Shown here in pieces: positions 37,624-46,654 of a stretch of 64,000 nt of DNA. The notes beneath the pieces are model-generated. The model saw only the letters and a list, made by a program, of their open reading frames with translations, was not told the DNA's origin and did no database searches. The stretch's first letter is position 1. Every line of letters starts with the position of its first letter. Origin of the DNA: Bin52 sp965243345. Lineage in GTDB: Bacteria > Pseudomonadota > Alphaproteobacteria > Thalassobaculales > Thalassobaculaceae. The stretch covers positions 2,170,001-2,234,000 of the forward strand of contig CBDEUR010000003.1 in NCBI GenBank assembly GCA_965243345.1, read 5' to 3'. Both the position numbers and the translations under genes were made by a program.

Positions 37624-38867
37624 CGTTGCTGGTCAAACACGGGCACGAACCTCTGCTCGTAGAGTCCGCGCCACCAGTCCTCGAGCAGACCGGAAACGAA
37701 CCGGTATCCGCCGTTCCAGGGCTCGAGGTAGCCGTCATGCCGGAGCACATGCAGAACGTGGTCGACAGAAGGAGCACCATCCCTGTCGTGGGCGTCCTGC
37801 GTCGAGAACCAGTTTTGGTACAGGTCGATTGTTTCAGAGGTGATATGGCTCTTGACTGCCGTTGCCGTCAGAACCTCCAGCGCGACCGTGTACCCCGCTC
37901 TCCCGAGGACCATCTCCAGCCGGCCTTCGTAGTGCTGCAGGTCGACCTGCCCCCGCACACCCAGCATCTCCTGCGCATAGACACATTCGACATCGGCCAG
38001 GGATGCGTCCCTCCGCCCAGCGCGCCGCAGATGTTCGTGCAACTGGTCGAAGAACATCTGGACATGGTGTGGAATGCAGCTACGCAGCCTGCGGCACATG
38101 TCCCGTCTGACCTCCGGCGGAAGATCGACTTCATAGGACTTGGCAAGCGCCTCCAGGCAGGTGACGGCCGTCTCCTCGCTCCAGGGTTTCAAATCGTAGG
38201 GAGAAAAGATGTTGACCTGGGCGCTGAGCCCAGCCTCCTCGAGCAGCGGCTCAAGGCTCACGCTGCCCGACAGGATCAGCGTGACCTGACCCCGATGAGC
38301 CTGCCCTGCCTTGCGCAGCCAACTCAGGAACGCATCCACTTCCCGCTTCCCCCTGGGCGTCACCCGTCCCGACTCGTCCTTCAGCAGCCGGTTGACGAGA
38401 ATCGGGAGCTCGTCGATCGCAAGCACGACCGGTCGGCCGCTCTCCGCCAGGGCAGAAAAGATCGCATCCCCTCTTTGCGGCCAATTGCCGGCATCGATTC
38501 CGGCCCGGAGCTTCACCTTCAGATCCGCGACCGACAGTTCCTCGATCCGGCCGCCGGCGCTCCTCACCAGGTTCGCAAAGTCGGTCATGATCCGATACCA
38601 CGCCGCGCGCACGGGCCTCGCCCGAACCCCGATTTCGGCAATCGCATCTGCCGGATCGGATGCCCCCTCCAGATCGACGAAGACGACCTCGAACTCTCCG
38701 GTCTTGGCCAGCCGGCGCTGCAGCTCCCGCACCAGGCTTGTCTTGCCCATCCGCCGCTGCGCAGTCAGCAGGGTATGGGTTCCCTCCCGCACCCGCTCTT
38801 CCAGCTCCGTGTCACGGTCGAAGAAGTTCTCTCCGTCGACCCAGTTGTTCCCGCCTTTTCGGATCAT
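37620..38867 (-). CDS. AAA/STAND-like P-loop ATPase
   Basis: 415 residues from the ATG at 38865-38867. Walker A lies in TAQRRMGKTS (35-44), Walker B in LAIDE (149-153), and a sensor-like LILSGSVSLEPLL follows. The C-terminal part (SVDHVLHVLRHDGYLEPWNGGYRFVSGLLEDWWRG) is a winged-helix-type domain as in COG1672-like ATPases. It is the first gene of a two-gene operon with the TPR-repeat ATPase. Upstream lies a set of three phased GTTGNCAAC motifs. The pair looks like a sensor/effector or regulatory ATPase couple; a defence role is a guess. Confidence 0.8.
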   Translation of the reverse strand: MIRKGGNNWVDGENFFDRDTELEERVREGTHTLLTAQRRMGKTSLVRELQRRLAKTGEFEVVFVDLEGASDPADAIAEIGVRARPVRAAWYRIMTDFANLVRSAGGRIEELSVADLKVKLRAGIDAGNWPQRGDAIFSALAESGRPVVLAIDELPILVNRLLKDESGRVTPRGKREVDAFLSWLRKAGQAHRGQVTLILSGSVSLEPLLEEAGLSAQVNIFSPYDLKPWSEETAVTCLEALAKSYEVDLPPEVRRDMCRRLRSCIPHHVQMFFDQLHEHLRRAGRRDASLADVECVYAQEMLGVRGQVDLQHYEGRLEMVLGRAGYTVALEVLTATAVKSHITSETIDLYQNWFSTQDAHDRDGAPSVDHVLHVLRHDGYLEPWNGGYRFVSGLLEDWWRGLYEQRFVPVFDQQR

Positions 38868-38887
38868 ATCTGTTCACCAACGATTTT

Positions 38888-38926
38888 GTTGGCAACTATT
38901 TCGTTGGCAACGAAAGTGTTGTCAAC
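38888..38926. repeat. Three GTTGNCAAC inverted repeats at 15-bp spacing
   Basis: GTTGGCAAC at 38888-38896 and 38903-38911, and GTTGTCAAC at 38918-38926, each a short palindrome with starts exactly 15 bp apart. The middle copy extends to a 17-bp perfect palindrome, 38899-38915. A degenerate fourth copy (TTCACCAAC) lies at 38873-38881 in the same phase. The array ends about 20 bp before the ATPase start and covers a possible TTGACA -35 box on the minus strand, so it is probably an operator array. Confidence 0.85.
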
Positions 38927-39210
38927 CTTGTTTTCGTGCCCGCCGAATTCCGTTGCGTCGACCAGCCTTTCGCAGGCCCTGCCACGTCTGCGGCACTTCT
39001 CGCCGCTTGTGTAGGGTTGTCGCGGCCCGCGCCCAGTCCCTGACTGACCAAGAGCGCTCCTCCACCCGGCGTGTCCCGCATCAGGCAGCCTTCGGGCGTC
39101 AGCCCTGCCTTGCCGACACCAGCAGTCGAACTCTGAGGCCTTTCAGACCAGTCCGGGGAACGAGGCCTTTGTGCTGGAAAAAGTCAACGCCGTGAGCAAC
39201 ACCCTGCTCG

Positions 39211-39405
39211 TCAGTGAAATCTCTGATTGCCTGTACGCTGCTTCACGCAGAAAACGAACCACAGGTTCTCTTCGGCCATGACAGTCGCACCACGCAGCTG
39301 TCGCACCGTCGGCTTGCGGATCCCTGCTGCCCGCAGTGACGGGTGCACCTGCTCGAGGTGCGCAATCTCGCCGTGGACGGGTATCTCAATCGGATCGCGA
39401 TCCAT
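39211..39405 (-). CDS. Hypothetical small protein
   Basis: 64 residues from an ATG at 39403-39405 (MDRDPIEIPVHGEIAHLEQ), ending GNQRFH. Composition is balanced and protein-like, and an AGGG box lies about 8 nt upstream. It follows the Uma2-like gene by 97 bp on the same strand. I do not recognise it; it could be the tail of a decayed gene, since the same frame stays open further upstream. Confidence 0.35.
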   Translation of the reverse strand: MDRDPIEIPVHGEIAHLEQVHPSLRAAGIRKPTVRQLRGATVMAEENLWFVFCVKQRTGNQRFH

Positions 39406-39502
39406 CCCCTGGACCCTGATCGCCGTTTCGCGCTGTCGGGCAGCCTCGAGTGCCGGATCGCCCGCGCGATTGAATTCGCACTGGTCGCGCCGGGCTGCCC
39501 GG

Positions 39503-40252
39503 TTACTCCCGGGGCTCCTCCCGGCCGACGCCGGCTGCCGCCAGCAGACCCGCAATGTCCGCGGCCCCATCGATATAGGCGGTCTCAAGAATGCGGGCGA
39601 CCAGTTCCGGGGTCAGCCCGGGCAGGACCCCGGATTGGTCAACGGCCCGCCAGCCTTCCGGGTGCTGGAGTTCCAGGAATTCGACCGAAAGCTCCTGGTT
39701 CCGGCTCAGGTCGACCCGCCACATCTCGGCCACTCCGAGGTCGCGGTAGACGTCGGGCTTGCCGGAGTCACCGTGGGCCCGTTCGACCTCCACCACGAGC
39801 TGCGGCGGATTGCCATGGACGAACGCGTCGACCATCCCCGCCTGACGCTCCTGCTTCGCATTCTGGTACCCGAGCGCGGCCTCGCCGAGGTAGAAGCTCT
39901 CGTCGGCCTCGACCCGGCGGGAACCGGGCATGCTCCAGGTCGTGGCACCCGTCGCGACGCACGGGATCGACAGCGGCTGCGCGGCGGCGGGTACCACGTG
40001 GACGAATAGCCGCGACATGTCTTCATGGGTCACGGACGGCGCCATCAGCGTAACCTCTCCGCACTCCGGATTGAGGAACGCCCGCCGACCCAACTGCCAC
40101 CAGTCATGATCGAGCACCGCCGACAGGTGCGCCGGTACAAATCGCCAGCGGTAGAAGGTCGAGCCCATCCGTCCGGTGCCCACCGACTCGAGTTCCTCGC
40201 GCCGGCACGGCAACCCGTCTTCCCGGACCTCTCCATGTTCCTGAAGCGCCAT
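39503..40252 (-). CDS. Uma2-like (DUF820) restriction endonuclease-fold protein
   Basis: 249 residues from an ATG at 40250-40252 with GGAG 6 nt upstream; an ATG two codons earlier is possible. The second half matches the Uma2 pattern: DAFVHGNPPQLVVEVERAHGDSGKPDVYRDLGVAEMWRVD, with the acidic and Lys residues of a PD-(D/E)XK-like core. The N-terminal 90 residues are longer than usual. Members are abundant in cyanobacteria and actinomycetes; cellular function is largely unknown. Confidence 0.7.
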   Translation of the reverse strand: MALQEHGEVREDGLPCRREELESVGTGRMGSTFYRWRFVPAHLSAVLDHDWWQLGRRAFLNPECGEVTLMAPSVTHEDMSRLFVHVVPAAAQPLSIPCVATGATTWSMPGSRRVEADESFYLGEAALGYQNAKQERQAGMVDAFVHGNPPQLVVEVERAHGDSGKPDVYRDLGVAEMWRVDLSRNQELSVEFLELQHPEGWRAVDQSGVLPGLTPELVARILETAYIDGAADIAGLLAAAGVGREEPRE

Positions 40253-40561
40253 CGCCATCTCCGCTGGCCCGGCACGCCGAATTCCCGAACAGAAGCAGCA
40301 ATATAGCCGGTGCCTCATGTCCCTTCAAACTCGAACGCCGAGCGAAGTGATTGCCATCAAACTGATCGGGGTGAGATACCGGTCAGAGAACTTCCTTGGA
40401 TCGCCCCTTGCAGGGCCTTCAGAAGAGGCCTGTAACACCCCAGGCAGGAAAGAGGTCCTTCACGCACCGTGCCCGCCGGCACCGCAGTCACCATGAACCT
40501 GCGCGGTGGCCCATACCACTGCAGGGGACACCGACCTACGGCTGCCAGCGGAAGCCTCTGA

Positions 40562-40846
40562 TTACACCGACCCTGGGGACACAACCCGGACCCTATGAAG
40601 TCGATAGTCATACTCGACCCCGAGCCAGACGGTTGCATCGATACCCAGCACTCTTTCGAACTGGAGCACAGTTCGCGGCTCAATCGGCACCTTGCCCGAG
40701 ATGATCTCGCTGACCAGCTTTGGAGAGCAACCGCACCGGCGCGCGAATTCGGCATGTGAAATCCCCTCGCACTTGCGGCGTTCCTCGAGAACCCATCCAG
40801 GTGGAACCGCATAGTCCGGACTGAATTGACTGGTCGTTATCGCCAA
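40562..40846 (-). CDS. HigA-like XRE antitoxin, no toxin adjacent
   Basis: 94 residues if translation starts at the TTG 40844-40846, which has GGAGG 8 nt upstream; a GTG at 40879 would add 11. The XRE helix-turn-helix reads GISHAEFARRCGCSPKLVSEIISGKVPIEPRTVLQFERVLG, followed by DATVWLGVEYDYRL, the HigA-type pattern. The usual tail after YDYRL is replaced by a short unrelated end, suggesting truncation. I find no HigB gene next to it. Confidence 0.7.
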   Translation of the reverse strand: MAITTSQFSPDYAVPPGWVLEERRKCEGISHAEFARRCGCSPKLVSEIISGKVPIEPRTVLQFERVLGIDATVWLGVEYDYRLHRVRVVSPGSV

Positions 40847-41477
40847 CGGTGCCCCCTCCGTCGGCGATGTCGACCACATCGAGGATCGTGATCGCGGTCA
40901 CCTGCTCCGTTTCATTTCCTCCATCGTCCCTGTCCGGAACCCGCCCATGTTCGGCTTCGAAGTCGAGCAGGTACGGGCAAACGAGTTCGACAGCGAACTG
41001 TTCGTCCCGATCCGCAAGGAGCTGATGCCGCCTTTCCGGAGGCGTGATCGATACCAGATCAAGACTGCAGCAGCTCGAAGTCCGCCATATACATCATGAT
41101 CGTCCACGCCATCCTCACACCATGGGCCCGCTGCAAGGTTTCCGCCCCGATAAAGCTCCCTTCGACCCAGCGAGTCGGGAAATTGATGTCCATGGCAATA
41201 GAACGGAGGTTCCTTACCTGTCAGGTAACGATCTATCCGAATCCATGAGAAAGAGAGGTCAGGGACCGTCAGAAACTGCACCGGCCAGGCCGGCCTGTTC
41301 GCCATGTCCTTGCGTCCTGCAGAGGCCCCATTCACAGTGCGTCGGTTCGAGGTCCGGGTATATCCTCGCTGGACACGGTCAGCGGCCGGCATGCCACGAC
41401 CGCCACCTGCGACGTGCACCTTGCTCGGCACCACCTCGACGCAGCCGTTCCCTCCAGGGCACAGCAGGATCGGACAG
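40847..41477. other. Intergenic region with a coding-like remnant
   Basis: About 630 bp. On the plus strand the frame 40830-41097 is open and protein-like (HLLRFISSIVPVRN, then GFEVEQVRANEFDSELFVP) but has no start codon with a ribosome binding site and no recognisable family, so it may be a gene remnant. From 41100 to 41477 I see nothing but the acyl-CoA synthetase promoter side. Confidence 0.4.
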
Positions 41478-43025
41478 ATGACCCCCACCCTGATGCATGC
41501 CGGCATCCATGCCGCACTCACTCCCGATCGCCCGGCGCTCATCATGGGGGGCTCGGGAGCCTCGCTGGACTTTGCCGGTCTCGAGTCACGGTCCAACCGT
41601 TTCGCACACCTGGTCCGGTCACTCGGAATTGCGGCCGGCGACCGCGTGGCGCTGTTGCTCGAGAACTGCCTCGACTACCTCGTCCTCGCCTGGGGCGCCC
41701 AGCGGGCCGGCCTGCGCATCGTTCCGATCGCCACCCATCTCGCCCCGGAAGAGGTCGACTACATCCTGCGGGACTCCGGATCACGCATGCTGGTGACCTC
41801 TCCCGGCCTCGAGGCCACGGCCAAACGTCTCGACCTTTCCACCATACCCGCGAACGCCCGGTTCGCCATTGCGCCCGGCGTACCCGGATTCGCGGACCTT
41901 GATGCCGCGCTCGAGACCATGCCGGAACAACCGGTCAGCGACCAGGCGGAAGGCGTGGAGATGCCGTACTCGTCGGGGACCACCGGCCGGCCCAAGGGGA
42001 TAATGAAGTCCCTGCCCGACGGTCCGTTCGGCTTTCCGTCACCGGGCTACCTTCTCGCGGCCCGGCTGTTCGGGTTCGATGCCGCGACCGTCTACCTCTC
42101 GCCGGCCCCGCTCTATCACGCGGCGCCACTGATGTTCTGCATTCGGGTCATGCGGTTCGGCGGAACCATCGTGGTGATGGAGCGGTTCGATGCCGAGGAA
42201 TGCCTGCGACTGATCGAGCGTTACCGCGTCACCCACGCACAGTGGGTCCCGACCATGTTCATCCGCATGCTGCGCCTTCCCCCGACCCGTCGCACCGGGT
42301 GGGACCTTTCGAGCCTGCGGTACGCCATCCACGCCGCTGCACCGTGTCCCGAGCACGTCAAGCGCGCGATGATCGACTGGTTCGGCCCGATCATCCTCGA
42401 GTACTACGCCGGATCGGAAGGCAATGGCCTGACGCTGATCACCTCGCAGGAATGGCTGGAGCATCCGGGTTCGGTCGGACGCGCCGTCATCGGCGAACTG
42501 CGCATCTGCGACGACGACGGTACCGAAGTGCCCTTGGGGACCGAGGGCGTGGTGTACTTCGCCGACGGACCCGCGTTCACCTATTACAATGATCCCGAAA
42601 AGACCCGGTCGTCGCGGACCGCCAGCGGCTGGAGCACGCTGGGCGACATCGGCTACGTCGATGCGGACGGCTTCCTGTACCTCACCGACCGCAAGTCGAA
42701 CATGATCATATCCGGCGGCGTCAACATCTACCCGCAGGAGATCGAGAACCTGCTCCTCGGACACCCCGGGGTCCTGGACGCAGCCGTGATCGGAGTGCCT
42801 GACGAGGAGTTCGGAGAGTCGGTCAAGGCGGTGGTCCACCCCCTCGACATGACCGTCGCCGGGCCGGGGCTCGAGGCGGAACTGATCGCCTGGTGCCGCG
42901 AGCGGCTGAGCCGGGTCAAGTGCCCGCGCTCGATCGACTTCGACGATGCCCTGCCGAGACAGGAGAACGGCAAGCTCTACAAGCGCCTGTTGCGCGACCG
43001 CTACCGTGCCGCGGGCGGGGGATGA
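41478..43025 (+). CDS. AMP-binding acyl-CoA synthetase
   Basis: 515 residues from MTPTLMHAGIHAALTPDRPAL at 41478; the longer upstream frame is not conserved in character. ANL-family motifs are complete: YSSGTTGRPKGIMKS (phosphate loop), YYAGSEGNG, GDIGYVDADGFLYLTDRKSNMI (the hinge Asp), and the C-terminal catalytic Lys in PRQENGKLYKR. It activates a carboxylic acid as acyl-AMP and transfers it to CoA; chain length or aromatic preference cannot be told. Its last 25 nt overlap the convergent glycosyltransferase gene. Confidence 0.9.
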   Translation: MTPTLMHAGIHAALTPDRPALIMGGSGASLDFAGLESRSNRFAHLVRSLGIAAGDRVALLLENCLDYLVLAWGAQRAGLRIVPIATHLAPEEVDYILRDSGSRMLVTSPGLEATAKRLDLSTIPANARFAIAPGVPGFADLDAALETMPEQPVSDQAEGVEMPYSSGTTGRPKGIMKSLPDGPFGFPSPGYLLAARLFGFDAATVYLSPAPLYHAAPLMFCIRVMRFGGTIVVMERFDAEECLRLIERYRVTHAQWVPTMFIRMLRLPPTRRTGWDLSSLRYAIHAAAPCPEHVKRAMIDWFGPIILEYYAGSEGNGLTLITSQEWLEHPGSVGRAVIGELRICDDDGTEVPLGTEGVVYFADGPAFTYYNDPEKTRSSRTASGWSTLGDIGYVDADGFLYLTDRKSNMIISGGVNIYPQEIENLLLGHPGVLDAAVIGVPDEEFGESVKAVVHPLDMTVAGPGLEAELIAWCRERLSRVKCPRSIDFDDALPRQENGKLYKRLLRDRYRAAGGG

Positions 43026-43972
43026 ACGCCCCGGCATTTCCGGAGCATCCACACCAGCGTACGTGCCGGGGCGATGGCGGCGAACCTCAACAGCACCAGA
43101 ACAGCCATCATCGGCAGGACCGGCGCCTGCAAGCCTGACCGGAAGTGGATGAAGAAGTACCGCACGAGGCTTCGCGCCTTGTGCCACTCGACCACCATCG
43201 GGCTCGCCCGGCTCGTTCCCTGCACGTGGGTCACGCTGACGCCCGGAATGTAGAGGATCCGGCCCCCGTCCCGCCGCAGCCGCAGGCAGAAGTCGACATC
43301 CTCCACATGGAGGAAATACCCCTCGTCCATGCCCCCGGCGCGCTCCCAGGTATCGCGCGGCATGAGCATGAACGCCCCGGAAATGCACGGAACCTCCACC
43401 GGGTGGTCCGGAACCGGCGCGGTGTTGAGATTGACCCCCGACAGGCCCGGGACCAGCCTGGCAAGGTGCAGCTGCTCCACGACGCAACTCCACGGGGTGA
43501 GCAGGTTGCGGCGGCATCCGCGCTGTTCGGTCCCGTCCGTGTTGAGAAGCCGGACGGTCGCGAGCGCCACGTCCTCGCGCCCGGCGAGCGCGTCGAGGGC
43601 CGCCCCGATCACACCGGGTTCGAGGACCGCATCCGGATTGAGCAGGAGCAGGGTCGGCTGGGTGGTCCGGGCAACTCCCAGGTTGCAACCGCGCGCGAAC
43701 CCGACATTCCCGTGTCCGGTCATCACCACGAGGCGGGCATCGGCAGCGGCAAGCCGGTCCACCTCGGCCAGAAGATCGGCAGGATTGCCGTTGTCGACCA
43801 GGATCACTTCCCGCACACCGTCCTGGCGCATCACCGACGCCAGGCATTCGAGCAGGACCGGTCCTGTCCGGTACGACACCAGCACCACGCTGCAGGCCGC
43901 AACCCAGCGTCCTGTCGGCGCGATGTCCCCGGCGGAAACCTGCGCCGCCCGTGTGTTCACCGTCCCCTCCAA
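43001..43972 (-). CDS. Family 2 glycosyltransferase (rhamnosyltransferase-like)
   Basis: 323 residues. GT2 features: SVVLVSYRTG, EVILVDNGNPAD, GNVGFARGCNLG, LLLNPDAVLEPGVIG (the DxD-like site), and CISGAFMLMPRDTWERAGGMDEGYFLHVEDVDFCLRL. A hydrophobic C-terminal segment (APVLPMMAVLVLLRFAAIAPA) suggests membrane contact. GT2 proteins of this type add rhamnose to surface polysaccharide. It is divergent from the rmlCBDA operon, whose product dTDP-L-rhamnose is the likely donor. Confidence 0.85.
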   Translation of the reverse strand: MEGTVNTRAAQVSAGDIAPTGRWVAACSVVLVSYRTGPVLLECLASVMRQDGVREVILVDNGNPADLLAEVDRLAAADARLVVMTGHGNVGFARGCNLGVARTTQPTLLLLNPDAVLEPGVIGAALDALAGREDVALATVRLLNTDGTEQRGCRRNLLTPWSCVVEQLHLARLVPGLSGVNLNTAPVPDHPVEVPCISGAFMLMPRDTWERAGGMDEGYFLHVEDVDFCLRLRRDGGRILYIPGVSVTHVQGTSRASPMVVEWHKARSLVRYFFIHFRSGLQAPVLPMMAVLVLLRFAAIAPARTLVWMLRKCRGVHPPPAAR

Positions 43973-44109
43973 CCGAACCGGTCTGAAGCGCCGTGAAGCG
44001 GCGGGACCGGAGTTCGGACCCTACCATGGCCTGCGGCCCGTTGGCGATTGCAGCACCGTCACGGAAGTGTTAAGAGCGCGCCGTATGCCACTGACTGACA
44101 GGCGGCGCC

Positions 44110-44679
44110 GTGCATCTGGAGCAGACCGAGATCCCGGGGGTGCTGGTCATCCGCCCTCGCCGGTTCGGTGATCACCGGGGCTTCTTCTCCGAAACCTACA
44201 ACGCCGCCAGCCTGGCCGAGAACGGCATTGCGCTCGACTTCTGCCAGGACAACCACTCGATGTCGGCAACCGTCGGAACACTCCGGGGGCTGCACTTCCA
44301 GATCCCCCCGTTTGCCCAGGACAAGCTGGTCCGCGTCGCCCGCGGCGCCATCTACGATGTTGCGGTTGACATCCGTCACGGCTCTCCCACCTTCGGACGA
44401 TACGTCGCGCGGACCCTCAGTGCCGAGGAGTGGAACCAGTTGCTGATCCCGGCAGGGTTTGCCCACGGCTTCTGCACCATCGAGGCCGATACGGAGGTCC
44501 TGTACAAGGTGACGGCGCCCTACTCGCCGGATCACGAGGCGGGCATCATCTGGAACGATCCCGACCTCTCGATCCCCTGGCCGCTCGGCGGCGGCGATCC
44601 GGTGCTGTCACAGAAGGATACCGTCTACCCGACACTCGCCGATACCCGGGCGTATTTCAGTTTCGGACGCGGGGAATGA
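44110..44679 (+). CDS. rmlC: dTDP-4-dehydrorhamnose 3,5-epimerase
   Basis: 189 residues from a GTG at 44110 (VHLEQTEIPGVLVIRPRRFGDHRGFFSETYN). RmlC cupin residues are visible: GTLRGLHFQ with the catalytic His, and the DxRxGSPTFG-type stretch. Third step of dTDP-L-rhamnose synthesis. The stop overlaps the rmlB ATG (ATGA). Confidence 0.95.
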   Translation: MHLEQTEIPGVLVIRPRRFGDHRGFFSETYNAASLAENGIALDFCQDNHSMSATVGTLRGLHFQIPPFAQDKLVRVARGAIYDVAVDIRHGSPTFGRYVARTLSAEEWNQLLIPAGFAHGFCTIEADTEVLYKVTAPYSPDHEAGIIWNDPDLSIPWPLGGGDPVLSQKDTVYPTLADTRAYFSFGRGE

Positions 44680-45746
44680 GCGGCATCGGGACCGTCCTGG
44701 TCACCGGCGGCGCAGGTTTCATCGGCTCGGCCGTCATCCGCCACCTGGTCGGTGACATCGGTGTGCGGGTGGTCAATGTCGACGCCCTGACCTACGCCGC
44801 CAACCCCTCCTCGCTGGCCGGGGTGGACGCGTCGCCACTCTACGGTTTCGAGCATGCCGACATCCGCAACCGCGAGGCGCTTGCCGACATCCTCGAACGC
44901 CACCGCCCGGATGCCATCATGCACCTGGCGGCGGAAAGCCATGTCGATCGCTCGATCGACGGCCCGGACGATTTCATCAGCACCAACATCACCGGCACCT
45001 ACACCCTGCTCGAGGCGGCACGGGCCTACTGGTCCGGACTCGGAACCGGGGCCCGCTCGCGCTTCCGTTTCCACCACATCTCGACCGACGAGGTGTTCGG
45101 GTCGCTGGGAACCGGTGATGCGGCCTTCACCGAACAGACCCCCTACGCGCCGCGCTCGCCCTACGCCGCCAGCAAGGCCGCTTCCGACCACCTTGTCAGG
45201 GCCTGGCACGAGACGTGGGAACTTCCCGTGGTCCTCAGCAACTGCTCGAACAACTACGGACCGAACCAGTTTCCGGAAAAGCTGATCCCGCTCATGATCA
45301 TCAAGGGGCTGGCCGGCGAACCCTTCCCGGTCTACGGATCCGGCGAGAACGTCCGCGACTGGCTGCATGTCGAGGACCACGCCCGCGCGCTGTGGCAGAT
45401 CCTCACGCGGGGCCGGACCGGGGAGAGCTACAACGTGGGCGGCGGCAGCGAACTGCGGAACATCGACGTCGTGACCGGCATATGCCGCCTGCTCGACGAG
45501 TTCGCACCGTCAGCGAATGGAGACTCCCACCTCGAGCGCATCGAGTTCGTCACCGACAGGCCCGGACATGACTTCCGCTACGCGATCGACTGCGCGAAGC
45601 TGGAGGACGAACTCGGCTGGAGGCCGCACGAGAACTTCCGGTCAGGACTGCGAAAGACCGTGTCCTGGTACATCGAGAACCGTGACTGGTGGCAGGCGAT
45701 CCTGGAGACGCGCTATGCCGGGGGCCGGCTGGGGACGCGAGGCTGA
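44676..45746 (+). CDS. rmlB: dTDP-glucose 4,6-dehydratase
   Basis: 356 residues from the ATG at 44676. NAD-binding VTGGAGFIGSAVIRHL, the LAAESHVDRSIDGP stretch, the STDEVFGSLG loop and the catalytic YxxxK (SPYAASKAASDHLV) are all present. Second step of dTDP-rhamnose synthesis. Starts and stops overlap with rmlC and rmlD. Confidence 0.96.
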   Translation: MSGIGTVLVTGGAGFIGSAVIRHLVGDIGVRVVNVDALTYAANPSSLAGVDASPLYGFEHADIRNREALADILERHRPDAIMHLAAESHVDRSIDGPDDFISTNITGTYTLLEAARAYWSGLGTGARSRFRFHHISTDEVFGSLGTGDAAFTEQTPYAPRSPYAASKAASDHLVRAWHETWELPVVLSNCSNNYGPNQFPEKLIPLMIIKGLAGEPFPVYGSGENVRDWLHVEDHARALWQILTRGRTGESYNVGGGSELRNIDVVTGICRLLDEFAPSANGDSHLERIEFVTDRPGHDFRYAIDCAKLEDELGWRPHENFRSGLRKTVSWYIENRDWWQAILETRYAGGRLGTRG

Positions 45747-46654
45747 TGCCGCGCGTGCTGGCGACCGGCGGCGGCGGGCAGGTTGGCAGGGAACTGGCCC
45801 TGCGCGATGGCCTGGCCGGACTCCAGGTCACGGCCGAGCCCCGAAGCGGGCTCGATGTCACCGATGCTGCATCGGTTCGCCGGGCGCTGGACCGGCATCG
45901 CCCCGAAGTCGTGATCAATTCCGCCGCCTACACGGCGGTGGACCGCGCCGAAACCGAACAGGACGCCGCCTTCACCGTCAACGATGGCGGTGCCGCGATC
46001 ATGGCGCGCGAATGCGCCGGGCGCGGTATCGCCCTGATCCATCTTTCCACCGACTACGTGTTCGACGGATCGGGATCGCGGCCCTACCTGGAATCCGATC
46101 CGCCCAATCCCGTCGGGGTCTATGGACGCAGCAAGCTTGCCGGCGAACGCGCCGTTGCGGACCTGCTGGACCGTCATGTCATCATGCGCACGTCGTGGGT
46201 CTACGCCTCCCACGGCGCCAACTTCGTGCGAACCATGCTGCGGCTGGCGGGCGAACGCGATGTGCTGCAGGTCGTCAATGACCAGCACGGGGCCCCGACC
46301 TGGGCCGGGGACATCGCGGCCGCGGCACTGTGCGTCGCCGGACGCATCCTCGAGCAGGGGTCTGTCGACTGGGGAACCTACCACTACACCGCCAGGGGAC
46401 GGACGAGCTGGCACGGCCTGGCACAGGCGATCGTCGAGCGGGCGGCCACCGTGACCGGCCGCCGGCCACGGGTCGATCCCATTGCCACCAGCGCCTGGCC
46501 CACCGCGGCGGGCAGGCCGGCCAACTCGAGCCTCGACTGCAGCAGGATCGACCGGCTGGTGGGACCCGGGCGGCCGCACTGGAAGGCCAGTCTTTCCCGG
46601 GTGCTGGACGGGATGCTCGAACCGGGTAGTGCCGAGGGAGGAAGCCTGCGATGA
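45746..46654 (+). CDS. rmlD: dTDP-4-dehydrorhamnose reductase
   Basis: 302 residues from the ATG at 45746 (TGATG overlap with rmlB). Signature stretches: LATGGGGQVGREL, LDVTDAASV, NSAAYTAVDRAE, LSTDYVFDGSG and the VYGRSKLAGE active site with Tyr and Lys. It reduces the 4-keto sugar to dTDP-L-rhamnose. The stop overlaps rmlA (ATGA). Confidence 0.95.
   Translation: MPRVLATGGGGQVGRELALRDGLAGLQVTAEPRSGLDVTDAASVRRALDRHRPEVVINSAAYTAVDRAETEQDAAFTVNDGGAAIMARECAGRGIALIHLSTDYVFDGSGSRPYLESDPPNPVGVYGRSKLAGERAVADLLDRHVIMRTSWVYASHGANFVRTMLRLAGERDVLQVVNDQHGAPTWAGDIAAAALCVAGRILEQGSVDWGTYHYTARGRTSWHGLAQAIVERAATVTGRRPRVDPIATSAWPTAAGRPANSSLDCSRIDRLVGPGRPHWKASLSRVLDGMLEPGSAEGGSLR

Larger units (their letters stand above)
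38868..39502. other. Intergenic region upstream of the ATPase pair
   Basis: 635 bp. The part next to the ATPase gene holds the phased repeats described separately. The part at 39211-39405 has one short ORF with plausible composition. The rest shows nothing recognisable. Confidence 0.5.

Noticed and set aside
42039..44027. A 662-codon minus-strand ORF
   Set aside because: It runs across the acyl-CoA synthetase and, in another frame, the glycosyltransferase; it has no domain of its own.
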